Assembly: GCA_911728435.2 (NCBI GenBank) | Contig: OU452198.1 | Span: 20,618,001 to 20,682,000 of the forward strand | Source: Apoderus coryli | Taxonomy: Eukaryota > Arthropoda > Insecta > Coleoptera > Attelabidae | Length of the DNA stretch: 64,000 nt | Direction: 5' to 3' | Made by a program: the position numbers and the translations under genes | Part shown: positions 23,430-35,313 of the stretch, piece by piece | Numbering within the stretch: the first letter of the stretch is position 1 | Layout: every line of letters begins with the position of its first letter | The notes under the pieces: generated by a model | Database searches by the model: none | Told to the model about the DNA's origin: nothing | Seen by the model: the letters and a program-made list of their open reading frames with translations, nothing else

Positions 23430-26400
23430 TTAATCATCGCGATCAGTGGCCTCTCGCAAGTCTTTAATATGCCAAACTCCTTTTTCATTCCCTAACTCAT
23501 CCATCAATAAATACGTCCATGGCGACACACGTTTCTTAATGTAGAAGGGCCCCACAAATTTTGGAGCAAACTTCCTGGTATAAAATTTCGACGCATCCGA
23601 GAGAACAAAATTCTTTTTATACACTAACTGATTTGGGAACAATTCGGCGTGACGCCTGCGCAGATTATATCTCTCGCACGCTCTTCTACCCGCATCCTGC
23701 AATCTCTGGCGAACGTCCTTATATAAGGTTAAAAATCCCTCGTTTCTCGTTCCAAGATCCTCATAGACCGGAGCCTCTCCAGCACCCGAAAACATCCCAT
23801 CAGCCTTATAGTCGTCCCCGCAGAGAGAGAGAGAGAGATGTTCCTGCCAAAATTGATGAAGTATGGCGAATGGTGAGTAACTTCATGTTTTGCAGTCCTC
23901 AAAGCGCACGCGAGCTTGTCAATGCTCTCGTCCCACTTTTTGTGGTTATCACCCACGTACATCGAGAGCATAATTTTCAACGTACGGTTCACCCGCTCTG
24001 TTGGATTTGCCCGTGGATGGTAATTCGCATTATAACGCAGCCTACACTTGTACGATTTAACGAACTTGACAAACGCAGCACTCGTGAACTGCGGGCCGTT
24101 GTCACATAGGATGACTCTCGGGGCACCGAACACAAGAAAAACCTGACTTTCTATCCGCGCAATCAGAGTATTCGAGGTAGATTTTCTTAGGGGAAACACC
24201 AGCGAAAACTTGGAGAGACAATCTGTTACAACTAATATAAACGTGTTCCCATGGGTAGATCTGGGCAGCGGACCCATTAGGTCCATCGCGATAATCTCCC
24301 AGGGCACCTTAGGCACTTCATTTGACACCATCTTATCTGGCAGCAGTCTATTAGTAGGTTTGTACCTTACATACAGGGGGCACCGTCTTACGAAGCGAGC
24401 GACATCCGCCAACATCTTCGGCCAAAAGTATTTTTCGCGCAAACGAGAGTGGGTCTTATATACTCCCATATGGGCGACAGTTGGGGGTTCATGAGATGCA
24501 CGTATCACTTCCATTCGACGCTCTTTCGGGATTACCTCCCTCCAGTGGTCGGTATCTTGAGTAAGGCCAGGGTAGTCATCGGACTTTACATATTTCCATA
24601 TTTTACCATCAGAAACTCGCCAATTACTCATTTTCGAAGGTTTCTCGCAGATCCTTACAATCATCTTCTTATACCAAGGGTCTTTGATTTCAGAGGTATC
24701 AACTCTTTCAGGCACAATCACGGAATCCAAAACAGGCACGGATCTCGACAGCATGTCGGGCACGATATGTTCTCTACCCTTCCTGTGAACAATGGTGAAA
24801 TCGAATTGTTGGAGCTGAAGCGCCCATCGGGCTAGACGTCCGGTAGGATCTTTGAGATTCTGCAGCCATACCAGGCTATAATGGTCCGTGATAACAGTGA
24901 AAGAGACTCCCTCGATATATGGCCGAAGCTTCAGGACCGCCCAGAGTACAGCGAGACACTCGCGCTCAGTGGTGGAAAAATTACGCTCTTGCTTGGAAAG
25001 AGATCTTGATAGGAAGCATACTACGCGATCACCATCCGCGTGAGGCTGTGTTAGGACGGCTCCTAACCCGTAACCACTAGCGTCAGTTTGGACAACAAAC
25101 GGGAGGGAATAATCAGGGCAACTTAGTACTGGTGCCTTTACAAGATACTCTTTGATGGTTCTAAAAGCAATCTCACACTCAGGCGTCCAATCGAACTTCT
25201 TGCCCTTCCTGAGGAGATTAGTGATAGGAGCAACGACAGTAGAAAAATCCTTGATGAATCGACGGTACCAAGAGAACGTTCCAACAACTCTCCTAACTTC
25301 AGAGATACTTCTTGGCGCGGGGAGCTCCAGCATGGCCCTAACTTTATCCGGATCCACGTGCAACCCGAAACGATCGACAACGTACCCGAGGTATCGCATT
25401 TGCGGACGACAAAACTGGCACTTCTCAAAGCTGACAGTAAGTTGGGCATCTCGGAGTCTCTCGAATACCTCCTGCAAAACAGCCACATGCTTCTCGAACG
25501 TCTGTGTCACCACAACCACATCGTCGAGGTAAACGAAGACATACGGTTCCAGGCCATCTAAAACACGGTCAATGAGTCTTTGCCAAGTGGCGGGAGCATT
25601 GTGAAGTCCAAACGGCATACGGCGGAACTGAAAGAGTCCGCGGTTGGGAACAGTGAAAGCGGTAAAAGGACGGGAGCTCTCGGCGACAGGGACCTGCCAA
25701 TAGGCGGACTTAATATCGAGACTCGAGAGGTATTGGGCTTGCTTTAATTTATCTAAGGTGTCGGCCACTAGAGGGAGAGGGTAACTATCTCGTTCCGTAA
25801 CAGAATTCAACTTGCGATAGTCAACGCAAAAGCGATAGCTACCATCCTTTTTCCTAACTAGTAAGATAGGGGATGCCCAAGGACTCTTGGAGGGTTCCAC
25901 CACTCCAAGCTGCAACATCTCGTCGAGCTCCTGATCAATATGCTTCTGGATCACAGGGGACACACGGTAATATCGCTGTTTAATTGGGTCAGAATTTGAG
26001 ATAATCACATGCTCCACTTTATTCGTACAGCCAAGACTTCCAGTCATTAAACCTTTATTTCGCTCAATCAGTTCTCGCAACTCCCCCTGCTGTTGATTGG
26101 TGAGGATCCCGTGGTCCACCTCCACCGCATCGACGCCAGCAATCCCGGAAAAATGCCATTCGTTGTGCCTCAAATCAGGCACCACACCCATGGATTTCCA
26201 GAAGTCAGCTCCAAGAATCAACAAATGGGGCAACTCCAACACAACAATAACCGTCAAGATACACACGCGCTCCCTCAACATGAAGGGGACCTCGCACACT
26301 CCCGCTCCAGTACATCGCTCTCCATTGGCCACCGTACACGCAACCGAAATCCTCGTGTTCAATTTCAACCCTAACTCCTTTAATTGCTTCCAACCCGGGC

Positions 26401-26623
26401 CACCTACAATCGTACGAGACGCGCCAGAGTCCAAAAGTCCGAGAAATTCCTTTCCAAAAATGCTGACACGCAGATACGGTCGCTCGTCATTAACAGCGTT
26501 TTCAAGGACGAAGTCGAGGAGGGTCTTAATTTTTGGGGGTAAAGGGGTGGTCATTAGAGCGCTCCCAGGGTTATTGCCTAGGAGCGCCTTACGGCGTTTC
26601 CCGACCGTGAACAATCCGGACAC
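23430..26623 (-). pseudogene. Ty3 element B pol: protease, RT, RNase H, integrase
   Basis: A 964-codon frame enters by -1 shift from gag. In order: protease LLDSGASRTIVGG, RT with MPFGLHNAPATWQRL and catalytic VYLDDVVVV, RNase H with QTDASGYGLGAVL, integrase finger, and core with MDLMGPLPRS, LCDNGPQFTS and NPTERVNRT. The finger reads CPLYVRYK where a second Cys is expected. Near 23,825 a CT/GA microsatellite throws the frame. The correct C-terminal part continues in another frame at 23,795-23,430 (LRRRHAELFPNQLVYKKNF…GPFYIKKRVSPWTYLL). All other catalytic residues look intact, so this copy has only one clear lesion. The GTG at 26,623 is not a true start. Confidence 0.95.
26559..26602 (-). promoter_or_regulatory. 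Ty3 element B -1 ribosomal frameshift signal
   Basis: On the minus strand the gag frame reads TCG GGA AAC, giving the slippery heptamer GGGAAAC (26,602-26,596) in the correct X XXY YYZ phase. An 8-base spacer follows, then a perfect 7-bp stem, GCGCTCC (26,587-26,581) with GGAGCGC (26,565-26,559). The gag stop TAG lies in the loop. A shift here enters the pol frame exactly. This is the classic retroviral arrangement; the function is inferred. Confidence 0.85.
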
Positions 26624-27894
26624 GTAGCTATCGTGTAACCCTCACGCTTACACCGAAAACATATAATCTTTTTGGGCAACGCACATCCGACAGCACGGTG
26701 ACCGGGCTGCTGACAACGAAAGCATACAATCGGCCTCCCATTGTTCCTCGAAGGTTCATTAGGGGCAGCCACGTTCAAGTCGTCAATACTCGACTCGACT
26801 CCCACGTAGGCCAGATCAGGCTCCAGGACTTGCGCACGCCTAGAAGGAACAGAGTAATTTTCAACTGCGTCGCGTCGTTCTTCCAAACGCTTACACAATC
26901 TTCGTAGCTCTGCAATAGAACTAACATCCACGAGGGCTAGATGATTCTGGTAAAAGGGGGTTAAGTTGCGCATCAGAATTTTTAACTTTGTATCCTCCGT
27001 GATGGGGCATGTGAGGCGCTTGAAATATCCCTGCATCACTGCCACATAAATACCAACAGACTCGTCAGGACCTTGGGTTCTTCGTTTAATTTCTTCAAAC
27101 AGCTTCTCATTATAATTATCCGGCTGGAACTCTTCACGCAAGAGGGTCACAAATTCATCCCATGTATCAACTTCATCGCGATTCGCGAGGTAAAACTGGT
27201 AGGCACGACCCGTAAACAAATCAATCCCCGACTCCAAAAGTACCTCCTTAGAGACATGTCTTGCGATGCTCAACTCCATGCAGCGCTCAAGGAATGCGTT
27301 CAGGGACAGTCCACGCTTATCGCCGGAGAATAACAAGTTCCACTTACTAGGCGGCACGGATTTCACAAAAGAAGACGTCGCCACACCGCTAGGGCCAAGG
27401 GCGGAGGCTGTCACAAAACTGCTATTGGCGTTCGGCTGTCCTAAAAGGCTCAAACCAGGGGGTATCTGGCGATCCAAGGCATCGGCCTCCTCGGACCTTT
27501 TCGTCAAAGTATCCATTAGCGATAGAACACGGGCTAACAAGGACTCCTTCTTTCCACGCTCGGATTCCTCCTCTGGGCACATATTATCAAGGCGATTGAG
27601 AAGGTGATGAATTTTGGTCATACATTTAGTATACTCTCCACTCTTCCTGTCGGTAGACACGGAGGGAATAACTTGTTCCAATTCCGCAAGCTTAGCTTCG
27701 ACCGCCTCCACGTCCTCTCCAAAACTAAAAGGGTATGAAGGGTATTTGATGGAATCGCCTCCCTTCTCCAACTGTAAAGCCGAGGACAATCTACTGCGCA
27801 TCTCCTCAACAGTTCCCACAGCAATGCCCCTATACCTCAGCTCGTATTGCAGCTCGTCCTGAGCCAGACGGTTGACCACCAATCTCCTAGACAT
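26578..27894 (-). CDS. Ty3 element B gag
   Basis: About 438 codons from the ATG at 27,894. The frame is open ten codons further upstream only from a GTG. It begins MSRRLVVNRLAQDELQYELRYRG, a helical N-terminus. A capsid-like region has PPSKWNLLFSGDKRGLSLNAFL and EFVTLLREEFQPDNY…RTQGPDESVGIYV. Two zinc knuckles close the protein. The first, CFRCQQPGHRAVGC, is canonical; the second, CFRCKREGYTIATC, has Tyr in place of His. It ends at TAG 26,578, inside the frameshift signal, overlapping the pol frame by 46 bases. The frame is uninterrupted. Confidence 0.93.
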   Translation of the reverse strand: MSRRLVVNRLAQDELQYELRYRGIAVGTVEEMRSRLSSALQLEKGGDSIKYPSYPFSFGEDVEAVEAKLAELEQVIPSVSTDRKSGEYTKCMTKIHHLLNRLDNMCPEEESERGKKESLLARVLSLMDTLTKRSEEADALDRQIPPGLSLLGQPNANSSFVTASALGPSGVATSSFVKSVPPSKWNLLFSGDKRGLSLNAFLERCMELSIARHVSKEVLLESGIDLFTGRAYQFYLANRDEVDTWDEFVTLLREEFQPDNYNEKLFEEIKRRTQGPDESVGIYVAVMQGYFKRLTCPITEDTKLKILMRNLTPFYQNHLALVDVSSIAELRRLCKRLEERRDAVENYSVPSRRAQVLEPDLAYVGVESSIDDLNVAAPNEPSRNNGRPIVCFRCQQPGHRAVGCALPKKIICFRCKREGYTIATCPDCSRSGNAVRRS

Positions 27895-28291
27895 CTTGTA
27901 CAAATTCGGTCTACTTCCTTCCACAATCAGGGCAAAACACTACTAATTCCAAAATATATACAAAACCAATAAGGTGGGCCTTAAACCTTTATTGAACCTA
28001 CCTAGCTATTAACTAACAAAGATATATTACACGGAATTAAATTCCTTAAAAATACTAAATATCTTAGTACAGTCTAAACAACTTCAAACCCAAACTGCAT
28101 TAGTTCAGCTAACAAAATGAAAATTACCAGAAACCTATATCAAAAATTACTATAGGAGGGTCACGGATGCTCACTTTCCCGGCAACAGTCCCAACCGACT
28201 TTAACAACTTTAAATTTATAAAAAAAAACAAACAGTTACCTTTAAAACTACTAAAGACAGGGTAATTGACCTTGAAAACCTCAAAAATCGG

Positions 28292-28309
28292 GCCCCACGT
28301 TGGGCGCCA
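28292..28309 (-). other. Ty3 element B primer-binding site, tRNA-Lys type
   Basis: The minus strand reads TGGCGCCCAACGTGGGGC, eight bases inside the 5' LTR. From established knowledge this is the 18-nt primer site complementary to tRNA-Lys1,2 in some retroviruses and Ty3 elements. Confidence 0.9.
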
Positions 28310-28317
28310 AAAATCTA

Positions 28318-31300
28318 TGTGGCGATATTTTTATATTTGGTTGTTCTGTAATGATATGTAAGGAAATGATTTGAGGATTCAAGGGAATCAAAGAATAGGA
28401 GAATATTCCCAAAACTCACCTTAATTCGAGGTATTCTAGTCGGGTGATAAGGCGATGGCCAGCAGCAACAGTCGTGAAGGGCAGGTCACAAGATATTAAA
28501 AGGGCACCACATGATTTATTGTTTTACATCGCTAGATCACCAACTCCATCCGTTCATCAACAATTTAATCATGAAATCTTATCAATGACCACCTCGGTCC
28601 AAGGAACAACCACCTACTCTGTATATATATTTAAATGCGCATATGCAATATCGACGTCAACATTAAGAAACAGAAAAAAAACAACCTCAGTAAACTCAAA
28701 ATTTATTATAACTCTGACACAGTAATATTGGCACACCGACAGTGCTTCGTAAACCGCAATACACAACAATTACTTTTAAATTATTTATAATATTTAATAC
28801 GCTTTGCCTAGATGATAATAAATAAAGTTAGGGTTAATTCAAAGAAGTTAGGTTAAGTAAAAATGACACGTTAATATATTTAACGACAAAAATAGCAAAA
28901 ACCTGTCGTCAAACAGAGCCCAAAAATTCTGCAATATAAAACAATCCGCGTCCTATTTCGGGTCACTACGTCACTTTCACCTATCCTCGTCAAATGAAAA
29001 GGTACTAACATGGGCGTTACCTGCCTACTTTACGTGCGCACGCTAAGCTTACAACAGTTTACAAGGCCGCCGCTTCACTGCATCAGAATCCACAACACAT
29101 CATAAATTTTGAAAACTTATATTGTAAGTAAAAATAAAGTTATATTCATTCGTGAGCTGAAGGCTACAGAAATAAATTATTTATAATAGCTGAAGGCTCT
29201 TAACTCTCTAATTTCCACCACTAACATACCGGCTGAAGGCCGTATAACATAAAACGGTACGACTTACATCGGTGTGGCACATATTTACCGCTTCAGGCAA
29301 TGAGTTACCGGGTTTTCGATCCCTGACCAAACCAACGGTACGTTCCCCAGTCGAGGGCTCGGCTGCACCAACTAGCAGACTCCAAAAATCCACACGAGGA
29401 CCGATCAGGCCTACGTGTCCCAAACCAACTCTCACGTGGACTGCTTTCCAGGCGTTTAAAATCCACGTGAAGGTGGCGAAATTAATCGTGATCATGAAAA
29501 CCACACACAGAACCCTTTGGAAAAACCCTAAAAGTATAACACTTTTAGTATGTATGCAATTTCACACCATTTAGCCTATCACTCACCTCGAGAACGAGGG
29601 TTTTCCAGCGAAGTTTGGTAAGAAATATTGATAATATTGGTGTTGTAATTAAGCGCCTTGCTGTGGCTCTACAAGTTAATCAGCTCTATCAGTATTAAGT
29701 ACTTGAATGGTCGTATTTGATTTACTACTCACGTGTTCTCGAATCTCAAACAAAATCCTGCTTAAATCGCAGACGGAAATTTATAGACTATCAGACAGTC
29801 TCTACAAACTTCCAGGTGGCTTCGGTCACATAAATCTCCCACAATGGGTTGAAAAAGACAATAAATTCCAAACTGCTTTTTCTTAACTATACCTGGACAA
29901 GATGGCCGAAAAGCCGTTTGATTTCCACAGAACCACCAAGTGAAATAATCGGACAAAAGTCCTGACCCGGGAAGAGTACACCGTTCAACTCACAACCCGT
30001 CACGCTCCAAAATTCCAACCTTCTAAAGGAAAAATCCCTAGCAAAACCACCGGCGCCAGGCATAGAAATACAACCAGAACCCAGACTCTCGATAACTTTA
30101 ATCAATATCGTCTCTTAAAATATGACGCTTATTCACAGTCAACACCCAACTCCACGCCACTGTAGCAACTATCAACGTTCATAGTTAGGTACAAACACTA
30201 TAACCACCTGTTATGTAATGGCAAACAACGTATTTCGTAATCGAACATTACTTAATAATACTCGCAGGCACATCTCTACTAATGCGCGGAGACCAACGCG
30301 CATCTAAAAGTTACTAAACTCCGATCTGTCACTTTTCGACGTACCAGCCAATCGACATATCGACAAACCAGCTGATTATAATTATAATTAATTCACCGTA
30401 GATTTGTTAAATAGTAAAAGGTAACAAAAGTATCGGAAAACCATGGAAAATCTATACGGAATTCACGGTAAGTATCCAAGCACAACACATTACATATATA
30501 ATAACAATCTGCAACGTACTCTACCCGGAACATAACCGCTACAACGGTAATGGTTTGTTTACATTCTACAATCATCAAGGCTGGACCAATTAACAACTAA
30601 AATCAGAACTATTTTAGGATAAAAGTGAAGTGAACGAAAGAAGATACTATAAAGAAGCCTCCCAGAGACGATGAGCAATGTGGGACTATGAACCATGTTA
30701 ATACTAAGCTATGAAACAACCCCACGTAAACAGTGAAGCACTAAACGAAGATTGGACGGAATTGCTAACAGGTAAGGTTTTAAAACAGGTGAGTAATAGT
30801 TAATCTAACCAACTTCCAGCCGTAGGAAATACATCATGAAGATTCGCGAAGGAATTATGGATATAAACTGCCCCGAATACCGCAGCATTAGCGTAACTAC
30901 AAATGAAGTCGTACAGAAACACAACGCAACACAGACTTTACAATACTTATTCCTAATTACCCAGAGTATAGCCAGGAACGTACTAAGCAGGTATTTACCA
31001 ATTACTTATTTACAATTATAATACAAATTACAGAATCTTGTTTGGCATGCCACAGGTGTCCGAAGACGTAGGTTTAAGGAGGGAAATGTAGGTCTAGGAT
31101 GGTAGCAGTGAGTAAAATAACATTGGCAAAGCCTTATTGTAAGTGAACAATAAATACAAATCAAAAGAACGTAACCAAGTGTGTTTTATTAAGAAATAAT
31201 TCAATAAGAAACTCGTTCATTGGTGAGTATTATTTTTCTTTGATAATAAATGTACTTTAAGGTGAGAAATACGACACAAATTTTGCTCGTGAATGGCTTG

Positions 31301-31319
31301 CCCAAATTTTAACGTTACA
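28318..31319 (-). repeat. Ty3 element B 5' LTR, 3,002 bp
   Basis: Partner of 20,392-23,393. The transcriptional signals within it were not resolved. Confidence 0.96.
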
Positions 31320-31429
31320 GTTTGGTATTCTTTAATAAATATTGTTTATATATAATATTTGCAATAATATACTTAAATCTACCCAATAACTTAATACCTA
31401 TTTTATCTAGTAAGTATCTACGACACCCC

Positions 31430-31815
31430 GTCTGTAAATTAAACTGGAAACCATGTCGTCGCAAGATATCCATCCCGATAATCATTTAGGAAAGGTGAGG
31501 TAAATAAGGAATAGTGGTTATAATATGATCGCCTCCGAATCCCAGCTTCAATCTATATGCTTCTTTGATTGATGTCACGCTACCATTCGCTGTTCGGGCA
31601 TTTTGTACGGATAGTGCAAATTTCTCGCAACTTGTTTCGCGGCATAGCATTGCAATGCGATCTCCTATATAGGAACTCATCGCTCCGGTCTCTAAAAGAC
31701 CAACAAATTTTCTAGAAAGCATATCGACGGCAGCTCTAGGCCGATTATCCTCTGAACATGCGGCTACACTAGGCGGTCTTGCGGTACTTGTCGTTGGCCG
31801 GACATTCACGTCGCT
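31430..31815 (-). pseudogene. Ty3 element A protease fragment
   Basis: The minus-strand frame reads RPRAAVDMLSRKFVGLLETGAMSSYIG and ends near 31,440 with MDILRRHGF-type residues in other frames. This is a Ty3 protease in which the catalytic DTGA is ETGA, so it is inactive. Its order relative to the RT part at 20.25 kb fits one element split by element B. Confidence 0.75.
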
Positions 31816-32652
31816 TTGGCAAGGGCAGCAATGTTATTAAAAGTTCATTTTATGTCGATGAATTGTTGACAGGCTCTAATTCTAAAACGGAAATTATACA
31901 ACTACAAATGGATGTTTCGAATATACTAGCTTCTTCAGGTTTTGTATTAAGAATATGGTTATGCAATGATCAGCAATTATTTAACAAAATAACGATATAG
32001 ATTCAAGGTTTCTAAGTTTTGGCGAAAACAAAACTCTAGGTCTATATTGGAACGCTAGTAAAGACATAATACAATACCATATTTGACAATCTCAGTTTAA
32101 AAGACCTATTACTAAACGGAAAATTGTATCGGAGATTGCGCAAATTTTTGATCCGTTACGTCTTCTAGGTCCTGTAATAATTACTACCAAGATATTTATT
32201 CAAACACTATTTAAAGAAAAATTGTCATGGGATGAAGAAATACCAAATAATTTACTCGAATTTTGGTTAGAATTCCGTAACAACTTAATGCAATTAAATA
32301 CTATAAAAATTCCACAAGTTACTATAAAAACAAAAATCTCTTATATTGAGCTCTACGGGTTTTCAGACGCCAGTGAAAAAGCCTACGGAGCATGTATATA
32401 TGTTATTATGCGCTAAAGCAAGGGTAGCTCCATTAAAGCAATTATCTCTACCTAGACTAGAATTAAGCGGAGCATTTTTTAGCCAATTTAATTCAAAAGG
32501 TTAAACAAGCACTAACCATAACAATCAGTCGCGAATATCTATGGTGTGACTCCACTATAAATTTATCTTGGATTCGCGCCTCTTCCGCAAGATGGAAGAC
32601 GTTCGTAGCCAATAGGGTTAGCGAAATTCAACAACTAACTGATATCGCTCGC
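31816..32652 (+). pseudogene. BEL/Pao RT-RNase H fragment
   Basis: The plus strand encodes FYVDELLTGSNSKTEI (RT catalytic motif YVDE instead of YVDD), LGLYWNASKD, the linker RPITKRKIVSEIAQIFDPLRLLGPVII, then RNase H with YIELYGFSDASEKAYGAC, LPRLELSGA and YLWCDSTINLSWI. Several frameshifts and stops occur. It breaks off after …VSEIQQLTDIA and resumes at 35,133. Confidence 0.9.
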
Positions 32653-32673
32653 TGCAGATTAATAATTATAAAT

Positions 32674-34825
32674 TCTGATAGCGCTGTCTTTGTCGTCGAA
32701 AACCTGCAAAAAGGCCGAATTTAAAGCCACCATAACTAAAGTTACGCCGTAACAAGTACCCGCAGTGCAGTCTAAATGGCAATTTTAGTTTCGAAACTTT
32801 TAAATAGGCTACTTTTCAACTGTGATTTAATGCGGTCTTACTATTTTATTAATTAATTTAATTACATCTACACAGTTAATTGAAGTGTGCGACGCAGAGG
32901 TACATATTCTTCTGGGGCTATTCACAAACATATGATCACATCCATCCGTCTGACGGCTTTCATGGCACTGTCACTTTAGGTTATTATCACTTTTTCAGTA
33001 AAATTACTTTAAATACACAATGACAACTTCTAAATTTACTACAACTATATCGAATAACCTTTTTATAACACTGCAATATACAACATGTTGATACAAATTG
33101 ATCTTAAACATAAAAATAATGCCGAAAACTTTTAGACTATGAAGTAAACAAAGAAAATAATAAGCTATTTGACACAAGCAATTTGTTTGACGTGTTAGAA
33201 AAAACATTTTAGCAAAACCAAATTTTGACGTGAACTAGAGGTGCAACTATATTGGAATTTGTCGATTTTTTTTTAAACCTTTTTCATGACTATATCCTTA
33301 GAAAAACATATGGGAGAAGCAATTTCTTATATTTTTAGTCACATTCCTCAATCATGAATGACGTACACATTCGTAAATTCTATTGAAAAAGTATTAATCT
33401 TTAAAAATATGACTCACTTCACACATACTACGTTCCTTTTATAAATATCACTATTCCAAATGTCATATAAATTGTGACAGCTACCCCACACAAAAAAATT
33501 TCGATATCAATAAATAATTGTTTGTATTGGAATATAAACTAGCTGACAAAGCTTATATGAAAATTTCCAGTCAAAACTGATGCTTACTTATCTAAAAAAT
33601 AATGCAAATATACTGAACCCTACCTCCAAAGAAGTAGAGAATGTCCATAGTGTCAAATTATAACATAAATCCATCTGTCATTATAATTTTGGTGTACTAT
33701 ATAACTGTCTATAGTAAAACAACGTAAATACAATAATTTCCAAAAATATTACTGTAAAAGACAGAATGGAAATTGATTGATTGAATATATACCGGCAGGT
33801 AAGGGTACAATTATATAAAATAGGGTTATCACCGTACACTTTGATGAAATTATTTGTTGACATTCCGCAACGACTTCACTTACCATTATTTGTAGGAAAA
33901 ACTCAAAATACGATACCAAGAGAGAGGATACAGAAAATAAATAACATGGCTCATTTTCCACATTAGTTTTACAACATATATGCAAACATTGGGGGTCATA
34001 AAAGGAGAGGTTTTAGTTCATGTGTTACCAGTTACGAATGACGAATAAAACTATGAATCTTTCACCTACATGCTAGGTAAAATATTTACAACATATTATC
34101 ACAATTAAATCTTACCATATACACCTTTTCAGCATACGAAGGCACTCCTCAAACTACCAGATAGACGTCTGAATCTCTAACCACCACTGAAAAGCATCTA
34201 TACTCAATAAAAACTTTCCAAGAACCATAACAAGAATTTAATACCTATCGACTTTAAACTATTCTTACTCAATGGACATTAGATTTATTCCAATAACAAT
34301 ATCTAAGTGTTTTATTTCTTACTTTAGAGCAAACTTGAATCCATTTTTCAAGTTATACCTACTGTACCGAGGAAAAGCTATCTAATTAAATTTTCTATTA
34401 TGAGGGCAACATCGGTAGGTAGGTACATTATTATTATTACCTATTATTATTATTTAGATTTGCTTGAAACTAAATTAAAGGTTACTTCAGGTAATTTTTT
34501 TATTTCTTTGGGTTTCAATTGAAGATTTCTTTGAAAGTTAAACTATATGCTCCTAGAGGTTATCTACGGGGTAACTCAAAAATGTTTCTATTTATTTTCA
34601 ATAATAGATAGAAACATTTTCAGATTTTCAGCTCTGGCAATACTTTTTTTTAATTAATTTTTGGATTATTTTTTTTGAAATTTTTTTTTTAAATTTTTTT
34701 TTTAATAATAGACCTTGAAATTTTTTTTCGTGATTTTTTTTTTCATTTTTTTATAACCCTCAATGGCTTTTTTCATAGATAAAACTACCACACAACGACT
34801 GGGAAATCCCAAAGGGATTTCTTGT
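32674..34825 (+). mobile_element. Rolling-circle-like repeat, copy 1 (2.15 kb)
   Basis: A non-coding unit starts TCTGATAG and ends with a short hairpin (GAAATCCC, loop AAA, GGGATTTC at 34,803-34,821) plus TTGT. An inverted copy lies at 48,444-51,302 with the same ends. The flanks are …AAAT and TGTC…; joining them restores a non-LTR reading (…YNALPPEYR…), so the insertion was between two Ts without target duplication. TC start, 3' hairpin and T-T target are features of Helitron-like or Helentron elements. There is no Rep/helicase, so it would be non-autonomous. Confidence 0.7.
34803..34821 (+). repeat. Terminal hairpin of repeat copy 1
   Basis: An 8-bp perfect stem with a 3-base loop, four bases from the right end. 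The same hairpin closes the copies at 48,444 and 58,404. Confidence 0.85.
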
Positions 34826-35130
34826 TGTCTTATATAACGCACTCCCTCCTGAATATCGGAATTTAAGTGATGTTGTATTCAAGAAAGTAATAACAGCATA
34901 TCTTCTAAAGCATGCCTTTTATAGCGCGGATGAGTATGTGCACGCATGTGCCGATATGAATCGTTTAAATCTTTAATTTAACATTTTGTTTTATATATGT
35001 GTTTGTATATTTTATGTAAGTACTATGTTTGTATTATTTATTTGTTTATATTTTATATCTATTTATTTTGACTTACTACAATTGTGATTTTCAAGACGTA
35101 GTCAATAAAGGTATCTATCTATCTATCAAC
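34826..35130 (+). pseudogene. 3' end of a non-LTR retrotransposon
   Basis: It encodes LYNALPPEYRNLSDVVFKKV and LLKHAFYSADEYV, the usual C-terminal end of a non-LTR RT. An AT-rich 3' UTR follows, ending TCAATAAAGG(TATC)n. About 20 bp of the same element probably remain at 32,653-32,673, left of the rolling-circle-like repeat. It is inserted in the BEL RNase H region. Confidence 0.75.
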
Positions 35131-35132
35131 AC

Positions 35133-35313
35133 TTGGTTTCAAGTGACAGCGAAAGAAAACCCGGCGGATTTAATATCCCGCGGTGTAAACCCATCTGAAT
35201 TACAACATTGTAATTTATGGTGGCAAGGTCCTAAATGGCTTTGTCATGAGTCAGCACCGAAAGGAGAGGAACGCATCAATGGGGCAGCGCAACTACAACA
35301 GAGAAATTTGTAA
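35133..35313 (+). pseudogene. BEL/Pao fragment continuing from 32,652
   Basis: It reads NTWFQVTAKENPADLISRGVNPSELQ and CNLWWQGPKWL, the BEL/Pao segment that follows RNase H. It completes the interrupted reading and is cut again at 35,313 by the next non-LTR element. Confidence 0.88.

Larger units (their letters stand above)
20392..31319 (-). mobile_element. Ty3 element B, 10.9 kb with 3-kb LTRs
   Basis: On the minus strand the element starts TGTAAC at 31,319 and ends CCACA at 20,392. It has 3,002-bp LTRs, a primer site, gag, a frameshifted pro-pol and a polypurine tract. At least five substitutions separate the LTRs (20,407/28,333; 21,085/29,011; 21,280/29,206; 22,038/29,964; 22,162/30,088), about 99.8% identity, so insertion is recent. 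The flanking bases do not form a target duplication (ATAT at the left, GTTT at the right). Integrase carries one frameshift at a GA microsatellite. Confidence 0.97.

Noticed and set aside
31320..31323. GTTT beside both LTR right edges as a target duplication of Ty3 element B
   Set aside because: On the left LTR this GTTT is internal (polypurine side), not flank. The true left flank is ATAT, so no duplication is supported.
33000..33990. Short frames within the rolling-circle-like repeat copy 1
   Set aside because: They are not conserved in copy 2 and have no recognisable domain.
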